Shown: piece by piece, positions 7,097 to 11,357 of the stretch
How positions within the stretch are numbered: the stretch's first letter is position 1
Layout of the letters: every line of letters begins with the position of its first letter
Assembly (NCBI GenBank): GCA_031285975.1
Contig: JAITVE010000098.1
Span: 1 to 11,357 of the forward strand
Source: Candidatus Adiutrix sp.
Lineage (GTDB): Bacteria > Desulfobacterota > Desulfarculia > Adiutricales > Adiutricaceae
Direction of reading: 5' to 3'
Length of the DNA: 11,357 nt
Program-made: the position numbers and the translations under genes
The notes under the pieces: generated by a model
The model's input: only the letters and a program-made list of their open reading frames with translations
Databases searched by the model: none
Told to the model about the DNA's origin: nothing

Positions 7097-7252
7097 CCGC
7101 CCATTCAAGCGGCATCGCGCCCAAGACATGGACACTGGCCCATACTGGTAGCCACGCCTTTCTTTTTGGATAGCTTGCTCCTTATGCACAGCAATCATCA
7201 ATTCAGCAAGAAAAATCAAGAAACGCGGACGGGCGGATGGTATAACGTACCC
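7097..7252. other. Upstream region of the AraC-type gene, no clear gene or promoter
   Basis: No convincing coding sequence is seen. An in-frame upstream extension of the AraC-type gene to 7166 (TTG) or 7184 (ATG) lacks a ribosome binding site and does not look like family sequence. A TATAAC at 7241-7246 resembles a -10 box but has no matching -35 and sits very close to the start codon. Confidence 0.4.
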
Positions 7253-8164
7253 ATGAGCAGCGGCAATACATATCAGAAGAGAATACAGCGCGTTTTGCGG
7301 CACATTGAAAAACGTGCCGGAGCCATGCCGTCCCTGGAGGAACTGGCGGCGGTGGCGCATTTTTCGCCGTTTCATTTTCACCGGGTCTTCAAAAGCCTGG
7401 TGGGGGAAAGCGTCGCGGCCTACGTCCGGCGGCTGGCCCTGCAAAACGCCGCGCAACACCTGTCGTATTATCAGGAATCCGTTACCGATATTGCCTTTGA
7501 CGCGGGCTACGAAAGCCCGGAAGCGTTCACGCGTGCCTTCCGTTCAGCTTTTGGCGTGTCCCCCTCGCAATATCGGAAGCAAGGCGGCTCCCCCGCCTTC
7601 GCCATCAAAGCGGAGGCCGCTCCGTATCATTTCTACCACACCAACCCGGAGGTTTATCCCGTGAAAGTCCAAGTGAAAACCGTTGAACCCGCTTTAGTTG
7701 CCTCGCTGCGCCACATCGGCGCGTATGACGCGTGCGAGCCCGCCTGGGAACGCCTGTGCGAAATTTTGCGCCCGGCGGGGCTGTGCCAGGAAGGCGCGAC
7801 CGTGTATGGCGTCTGCTATGACGACCCCGACACCACGCCCGCCGAAAAATGCCGCATGGATGTGTGCCTCACCCTGCCCAAAGGCGTGGATGCGAACACG
7901 CCCGCGCTGGCCGGGCTGCTGCAAACCACGGAACTGTTCACCCAGCATATCGGCAACGGCGGCGAATATGCCTGCGTCTTAATCAAGGGGCCGTACAGCC
8001 TCCTGCACCCTGCCTACCGCTCCCTTTTCGGCGAGTGGCTCCCCCAAAGCGGGCGCGAACCCGGCGACAGCATCGGCTTCGAAGCCTATTACAACGACCC
8101 CGCCCAAACCCCGCCGGAAGAATTGCTTTCGGAAATATTCATCCCGCTTAAGCCGCTGCGGTAA
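7253..8164 (+). CDS. AraC-family regulator with GyrI-like effector-binding domain
   Basis: This is a 303-residue regulator. Residues 8-110 form the AraC double HTH (YQKRIQRVLRHIEKR, then LEELAAVAHFSPFHFHRVFK, then TDIAFDAGYESPEAFTRAFR and GVSPSQYRK). Residues 140-303 form a GyrI-like/SOUL-related ligand-binding domain (KVQVKTVEPALVASLRHIGAY at its start, ending IFIPLKPLR). Proteins with this order (Rob- and BltR-like) bind hydrophobic or drug-like molecules and control efflux or stress genes. The start at ATG 7253 is chosen because the conserved domain begins directly after it, although its ribosome binding site is weak. It stands alone, and no efflux pump adjoins it. The palindrome and hairpins after the stop do not form a standard rightward terminator. 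Confidence 0.9.
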   Translation: MSSGNTYQKRIQRVLRHIEKRAGAMPSLEELAAVAHFSPFHFHRVFKSLVGESVAAYVRRLALQNAAQHLSYYQESVTDIAFDAGYESPEAFTRAFRSAFGVSPSQYRKQGGSPAFAIKAEAAPYHFYHTNPEVYPVKVQVKTVEPALVASLRHIGAYDACEPAWERLCEILRPAGLCQEGATVYGVCYDDPDTTPAEKCRMDVCLTLPKGVDANTPALAGLLQTTELFTQHIGNGGEYACVLIKGPYSLLHPAYRSLFGEWLPQSGREPGDSIGFEAYYNDPAQTPPEELLSEIFIPLKPLR

Positions 8165-8173
8165 GGCCCACCC

Positions 8174-8215
8174 CGAGTGGCACAATTCAAATAGCTTTGA
8201 ATTTGATTGCAACTC
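8174..8215. repeat. Imperfect ~40-bp palindrome after the AraC-type gene
   Basis: AATTCAAA-TAGC-TTTGAATT (8184-8203) is a perfect 8-bp inverted repeat. It is flanked by further matching arms, CGAGTGGCA on the left and TGCAACTCG on the right (one mismatch), with a small asymmetric bulge. It is AT-rich in the centre and has no T-run. It might be a recombination or protein-binding site, or the edge of the repeat-rich island that follows. Confidence 0.5.
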
Positions 8216-8224
8216 GCGCCATAT

Positions 8225-8262
8225 AAAAAAAGAAACCGAGACTTAGGCGGAGTCTCGGTTTC
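8225..8262 (-). terminator. Strong leftward intrinsic terminator with no obvious gene
   Basis: GAAACCGAGACT (8232-8243) and AGTCTCGGTTTC (8251-8262) form a perfect 12-bp stem with a 7-base loop. The A-run at 8225-8231 becomes seven T immediately after the stem when read leftward. Rightward there is no T-run. No leftward gene lies between here and 9024, so it would terminate an RNA rather than a known message. It could also be a stable 5' hairpin of a rightward transcript. Confidence 0.65.
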
Positions 8263-8275
8263 AACAACAAGGAGA

Positions 8276-8377
8276 ATGATTTTTTTGGTAGCTATGGTCT
8301 TGGGCATGACCGTTGACAGAGTATTAAGCAATCACTGTGCCAGAATGGAAACTTTGCTCATAATAATCATAACATAA
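8276..8377 (+). CDS. Possible small hydrophobic peptide ORF (33 residues)
   Basis: An ATG at 8276 opens a 33-codon frame beginning MIFLVAMVLGMTVDRV and ending in LLIIIIT. AAGGAG lies at 8269-8274, but only one base before the ATG, which is too close. A TTG at 8285 would have a better spacing of 10. The peptide is hydrophobic at both ends. It sits in an AT-rich patch between a stable hairpin and repeats. A type I toxin-like membrane peptide is one idea, and a chance frame is equally likely. Confidence 0.2.
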   Translation: MIFLVAMVLGMTVDRVLSNHCARMETLLIIIIT

Positions 8378-8391
8378 TGTTTTTGCTGTAT

Positions 8392-8420
8392 ATATTATTT
8401 GGCGGACTTAGGCGTACAAA
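8392..8420 (-). promoter_or_regulatory. Weak candidate leftward promoter facing the orphan terminator
   Basis: On the minus strand, TTTGTA (8415-8420) and TAATAT (8392-8397) are 17 bases apart. An RNA starting near 8385 and stopping at the terminator at 8225-8262 would be about 160 bases long and antisense to the small ORF. In AT-rich DNA such matches arise easily. Confidence 0.22.
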
Positions 8421-8427
8421 AAATTGA

Positions 8428-8517
8428 AGTTCAAAAAAGTTCAATATTTTGGTCAGCAGGCAAGAATTTTACATTTTTTTGAACTCTGCGTGGCCGCTTT
8501 TTTGAACCGCAAGGTTC
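8428..8517. repeat. AT-rich GTTCAAAAAA direct and inverted repeats
   Basis: GTTCAAAAAA (8429-8438) is followed 10 bp later by GTTCAA (8439-8444). Inverted copies TTTTTTGAAC occur at 8475-8484 and 8498-8507. AGTTCAAAAAA (8428-8438) and TTTTTTGAACT (8475-8485) form an 11-bp inverted repeat. The last copy runs into a small GAACC-GCAA-GGTTC hairpin (8504-8517) followed by T6. No coding sequence is apparent from 8378 to 8587. The patch is far more AT-rich than the genes around it. Confidence 0.5.
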
Positions 8518-8587
8518 CATTTTTTGGCCGAGCCCAGGAATGGTAGAGCAAACTCATTTGGAAAAATCGCCGCCTCTCCCCCCCCCT

Positions 8588-8912
8588 CGTCATTCCGGTG
8601 AAAGCCGGAATCCATTTCCAGGTAGCATGTTTTTGCCGCCCAAGCCCCTCACCGCGTTCTTCTCAACTCTCTCTCAGTAGCGTGAAAGTGATAAGAACGA
8701 AGGAGATAGGGGCACCGACAAGTCGCTTCACTGGAAATGGCTTCCTGCCTTCGCAGGAATGACAGTGGTGGAAGGGCGGGGTGGGGAGGCACCACGCCGC
8801 CAAGAGAAAGGCATGGGTTCCGGCCTTCGCCGGAATGACGAGGCGGGGGTAGGCAGAGTGTGCCGACAAGTCGCACCACTGGAAATGGATACCGGCCTTC
8901 GCCGGTATGACG
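8588..8912. repeat. Four copies of an ATTCCGGC-type interspersed inverted repeat
   Basis: The first copy (about 8590-8621) is in one orientation and three (about 8731-8763, 8812-8839, 8879-8912) are in the other. Each has a short stem around a CTTC-like loop with GTCATT/AATGAC at one side and CCATTTCCAG/CTGGAAATGG at the other. The second and fourth belong to a longer direct repeat of about 57 bp starting CCGACAAGTCGC at 8715 and 8863. Similar short repeats are widespread in bacterial intergenic DNA and give spurious peptides containing RHSGEGRNP or VIPAKAG, both seen here on the minus strand. The leftward frame across 8649-8927 is therefore treated as non-coding. A C9 homopolymer (8578-8586) precedes the first copy. 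Confidence 0.85.
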
Positions 8913-8952
8913 ATGGTGGGGGCACAAAAGGCGGCAGAAGCGAGGCCCTGTC

Positions 8953-8981
8953 TTGGTTTTATCGCCGGGGAATGCTATAAT
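8953..8981 (+). promoter_or_regulatory. Predicted promoter with extended -10 for the small membrane protein gene
   Basis: A perfect TATAAT (8976-8981) preceded by TG at 8973-8974 makes an extended -10. TTGGTT (8953-8958) lies 17 bases upstream as a partial -35. Transcription from about 8988 would give a leader of roughly 37 bases to the ATG at 9025. It lies 40 bp past the last repeat copy. Confidence 0.65.
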
Positions 8982-9024
8982 TGCCGCAACCTTGGCTCCA
9001 GCGCGGGGCCGTTATGAGCATACC

Positions 9025-9396
9025 ATGAAACTTTTCGACCTCGATAACCGCCAGCAGCGGGAAGTGCGGCGCTTTTTCACCTGGCACCTGGCCTATATGG
9101 CCCTGATTGCCGTTTTTTTCACGGTCATCTATTATTTCGGCATCTTCAAGTCGTCCCGCCTGCTCAGGGAACGGGCCATTTTCACCGTCCTGGCGCCCCT
9201 GTGCACCCTGGCCTTCGTGGCCGCCTCCCCCTGGCGCGACCGCTGGCTCCACGCCGTCCGGGATACCTACGAACGCCTGGAGGGCGAACCGGCGTTCTGC
9301 CTCATGGGGGGCCTGGTTTTTTACTTCGGCTTTTACATTTACAGCGTCCTTTTGTGGGGCCTGGGCGCGCTCGGCCCCTCGCTGTTCTATATGTGA
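9025..9396 (+). CDS. Small integral membrane protein, function unknown
   Basis: This encodes 123 residues with three predicted membrane helices: about 20-41 (HLAYMALIAVFFTVIYYFGIF), 52-69 (IFTVLAPLCTLAFVAASP) and 91-114 (FCLMGGLVFYFGFYIYSVLLW). The N-terminal stretch is charged (LDNRQQREVRR), and a charged loop lies between helices two and three. I do not recognise the family. The frame is open from 8953, but ATG 9025 is preferred because the upstream part overlaps the promoter and reads as low-quality sequence. The ribosome binding site is weak. A five-codon frame ATG AGC ATA CCA TGA (9014-9028) overlaps the start codon and might couple initiation. It ends 90 bp before the solute-binding protein gene and may be co-transcribed with it. 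Confidence 0.72.
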   Translation: MKLFDLDNRQQREVRRFFTWHLAYMALIAVFFTVIYYFGIFKSSRLLRERAIFTVLAPLCTLAFVAASPWRDRWLHAVRDTYERLEGEPAFCLMGGLVFYFGFYIYSVLLWGLGALGPSLFYM

Positions 9397-9486
9397 CGGA
9401 ATCCTGGCGGCGGGGACAGGCACGCTGTTTGCTACCCAAGACAGGGTCGGCTTCCGACGCGCATCCCGGCCATGAGGAGGAAAATC

Positions 9487-11301
9487 GTGCGGCGACTCGT
9501 CCTAGTGCTTCTGATTCTGCTCCTGGCTTCCGCCGAAGCCGCAGCCCAGCCCGCCCCGCGCCGCCCCGCCGCCCTGCGGCCGGAGCAGATTTTCCGCGCC
9601 ATTTACCCCACTGCCCCCGGCTCCCTCGACCCCCACGGCCCGCCCGACCCGGCCGCCTGGCCCGTCATCATGGCCTGCTACAACCGCCTGGTGACCATGA
9701 CCAACGGCACCGCCAAGCCCGAGCCCTCCCTGGCCCAAACCATCCGGGTTTCGCCGGACGGCCTGAAATATACCTTCACCCTCTACGAAGGCCTCACCTT
9801 CGCCGACGGCACGGTGGTCAACGCCGACGCGGTGTTTTTTTCCTTCGACCGCCTCATGTCCAGCCCGGTGGGGCGGCAGTTTTTCCCGCACCTGCAACGC
9901 TTTGAGCCCGTGGGGCCCTATTCCTTTCGCCTCATTCTCAGCCGCCCCTGGCCGCCGTTTCTGGCCTCGCTGGCCCTGCCCCAGGCCTCCATCGTCAGCC
10001 CGGGGCTGGGTCAGCGGCACCCCTCCTATCTGGACACCCGCACCCTGGGCAGCGGCAATTACACGGTGTATGATTGGAAAGACGGCACCATCGGCCTGCA
10101 GCAGCGCCCGGAACTGCCCGCCCGCCACAAGGTGGGTTTCGCCATGTTCCATTATGAGCCGGACGCGCAAAAGCGTTATGAGAAAATGGCCGCCTACGAC
10201 GCGCACCTCACCATCGCCCCGCAGCTTCCGCCCCAGGGTATGCCCCCGCAGTATCAAACCCTGAGCGTGCCGGGCTTCAGCGTGCGCTTTTTGGCCCTCA
10301 ACACCGCCCGGCCCTACACCAGAATGCAGACCACCCGCCGGGCCATGAGCTTCATTGTCCAGAACGCTTTCAGGGAACATTCCGGCCGCCTGGACGGCCC
10401 CTTTCCGCCGGGCCTCTTTTTTGACGCCCCGCGCCGCGCCGACCCGCCGGAACTGGGGGCCACCGACCCCCTGACCCAGGCGGCGGTCATCATCCGCGAC
10501 GCGGGCCCGCCCCAGACCCCGCTGAACCTCATCATCCGGGCCGGGGACGACTCCCTGGCCCGTGACGCCGCCGCCGTCATCGCGGCCCTGAGCCCCTATG
10601 GCTTCCAGATCAACCTCCTGACCCTGGACGGGGCCAAGTTGCGCCAGGTCATGGAGACCGGCGACTACGACCTCTATCTCGGCAGCCGCGCCGTGGACAT
10701 CCCCTCCGCCGACATGTGGCTGGGCCGTTTTCTTGACCCCGCCGCCACCGTGGACGGCAACCCCGCCCTGTTCCGCGACCGCCAGGCGGGCCAGTTGATT
10801 GTGGACATCAACGGCCTGGTGGGCCAGCCCGGCGACGGCCCCCAGGAACTGGCCGCCCTCGACCGCGACCGGGCCATTAAAGTGGCCGCCCTGGCGGACA
10901 TCGCCCGCACCGAAGCGCCCTATGTGTTCCTCTATCAGCTGGAATCCTCCATGGTGGTGGACGAGCGGCTGGCGAACTCGGCGGCCAGGCCCCACCCCAT
11001 GTGGCCGGACATCTGGCCCCTGGACAACCTTGACCTCAGCCCCTTCGTCACCCGCTCCGGCGTGAACCCCACCGGGCGGCGGCCCGACCCCCCGGCCCCG
11101 GCTCCCGCCGCGACGCGGGCGGAATCCCCGGCCACTGTTCCGGCCCCCGCCGCGCCGCAATTTCCGATTCCGGCCGCGCCGACAGTCGCGGCTCCGGCCG
11201 CCCCCGCGCCGTCACCCGCTACCCAAACCGCTCCGCCGGTTCGACTGGAAGGGGAAGACCCAGCCCCGGCTTTTGACGAATTCCTCGGCGACGTTATGTA
11301 G
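9487..11301 (+). CDS. ABC transporter periplasmic substrate-binding protein, family 5 (peptide/nickel type)
   Basis: From GTG 9487 this is a 604-residue secreted solute-binding protein. Residues 1-20 (MRRLVLVLLILLLASAEAAA) are a signal peptide without a lipobox Cys, so it should be soluble in the periplasm. The SBP_bac_5 signature follows: PEPSLAQTIRVSPDGLKYTFTL, then EGLTFADGTVVNADAVFFSFDRL (about 78-123). The family delivers oligopeptides, nickel chelates or sugars to an inner-membrane ABC transporter; the ligand here is unknown. An in-frame ATG exists at 9472, but a perfect AGGAGG (9475-9480) lies between it and the GTG, six bases before the GTG, which makes 9487 the likely start. The last 80 residues are rich in Pro and Ala (about 21 Pro) and end in an acidic segment DEFLGDVM, which is unusual for the family. 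Another gene begins 9 bp after its stop. Confidence 0.88.
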   Translation: MRRLVLVLLILLLASAEAAAQPAPRRPAALRPEQIFRAIYPTAPGSLDPHGPPDPAAWPVIMACYNRLVTMTNGTAKPEPSLAQTIRVSPDGLKYTFTLYEGLTFADGTVVNADAVFFSFDRLMSSPVGRQFFPHLQRFEPVGPYSFRLILSRPWPPFLASLALPQASIVSPGLGQRHPSYLDTRTLGSGNYTVYDWKDGTIGLQQRPELPARHKVGFAMFHYEPDAQKRYEKMAAYDAHLTIAPQLPPQGMPPQYQTLSVPGFSVRFLALNTARPYTRMQTTRRAMSFIVQNAFREHSGRLDGPFPPGLFFDAPRRADPPELGATDPLTQAAVIIRDAGPPQTPLNLIIRAGDDSLARDAAAVIAALSPYGFQINLLTLDGAKLRQVMETGDYDLYLGSRAVDIPSADMWLGRFLDPAATVDGNPALFRDRQAGQLIVDINGLVGQPGDGPQELAALDRDRAIKVAALADIARTEAPYVFLYQLESSMVVDERLANSAARPHPMWPDIWPLDNLDLSPFVTRSGVNPTGRRPDPPAPAPAATRAESPATVPAPAAPQFPIPAAPTVAAPAAPAPSPATQTAPPVRLEGEDPAPAFDEFLGDVM

Positions 11302-11310
11302 GATACCAGT

Positions 11311-11357
11311 ATGCGTATAGCCAGCCCCACCATCCTCGCGCTTGTTTTGCTGCTTAC
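11311..11357 (+). CDS. Start of a gene with a hydrophobic N-terminus (cut by window end)
   Basis: ATG at 11311 opens a frame reading MRIASPTILALVLLL, a basic then hydrophobic start typical of a signal peptide or first membrane helix. GGAT lies a few bases upstream, and the frame starts 9 bp after the solute-binding protein stop. An ABC permease or another exported protein of the same operon would fit, but too little is present to tell. Confidence 0.55.
   Translation, partial: MRIASPTILALVLLL

Noticed and set aside
6974..7459. Leftward 161-codon frame upstream of and overlapping the AraC-type gene
   Set aside because: It crosses a palindromic element and the AraC HTH coding region, and reads like a repeat-derived false ORF.
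8089..8331. Leftward 80-codon frame across the AraC-type gene end and the hairpin region
   Set aside because: It spans the terminator stem and the end of a well-supported gene, with no domain or ribosome binding site.
8313..8341. Rightward promoter from TTGACA at 8313-8318
   Set aside because: No acceptable -10 box occurs 16-18 bases downstream.
8578..8586. C9 homopolymer as a phase-variation switch
   Set aside because: It is not in a coding sequence and not positioned within a promoter spacer.
8588..8912. CRISPR array
   Set aside because: The repeats are inverted, differ in orientation and spacing, contain stems with compensatory changes, and have no regular unique spacers or cas genes.
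9502..11160. Long leftward open frame opposite the solute-binding protein gene
   Set aside because: It is a low-complexity Gly/Val/His-rich shadow of a high-GC gene. The rightward frame has a signal peptide and family signature.

Overview
The window is a GC-rich bacterial chromosomal segment with long genes, Shine-Dalgarno starts and several short non-coding repeat elements. A CooC-type carbon monoxide dehydrogenase maturation ATPase, a DUF3786 protein, an anaerobe-style DHH phosphoesterase and a 12-helix membrane LuxR regulator together suggest a strict anaerobe. A sulfate reducer or relative of the Desulfovibrionaceae is the best guess from remembered protein families, not from a search.

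Layout. Positions 19-4159 hold two leftward LuxR-class regulators. One is a MalT-like signal-transduction ATPase with a C-terminal HTH. The other is a 12-helix membrane protein ending in a LuxR HTH. An intrinsic terminator separates them, and the promoter region of the MalT-like gene carries an ordered array of TTGCCA boxes. Positions 4214-4426 are a divergent promoter region, with a leftward promoter for the membrane regulator and a rightward promoter overlapped by AATTCA palindromes. Positions 4427-6857 are a rightward three-gene operon: DHH phosphoesterase, DUF3786 protein and CooC, closed by a 13-bp-stem hairpin. No carbon monoxide dehydrogenase structural gene is present.

Positions 6858-7252 are non-coding and contain a palindromic element. 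Positions 7253-8164 encode an AraC regulator with a GyrI-like effector domain. Positions 8165-9024 are about 860 bp without a convincing gene. They hold an imperfect palindrome, a strong leftward terminator with no gene to terminate, a possible 33-residue peptide with a possible antisense RNA, AT-rich GTTCAAAAAA repeats, and four copies of an ATTCCGGC-type inverted repeat whose stems show compensatory changes. Positions 9025-11301 encode a small three-helix membrane protein and a periplasmic family-5 solute-binding protein with an unusual Pro/Ala-rich tail. The window ends just inside another gene with a hydrophobic N-terminus.

How the genes may work together. The DHH-DUF3786-CooC unit looks co-transcribed and may contribute to nickel-enzyme maturation or a linked anaerobic function. 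The two LuxR genes probably respond to small-molecule signals, but their targets cannot be seen here apart from likely self-regulation. The strongest under-described signals are the TTGCCA operator array, the repeat-rich 8165-9024 region, and the DUF3786-CooC linkage.
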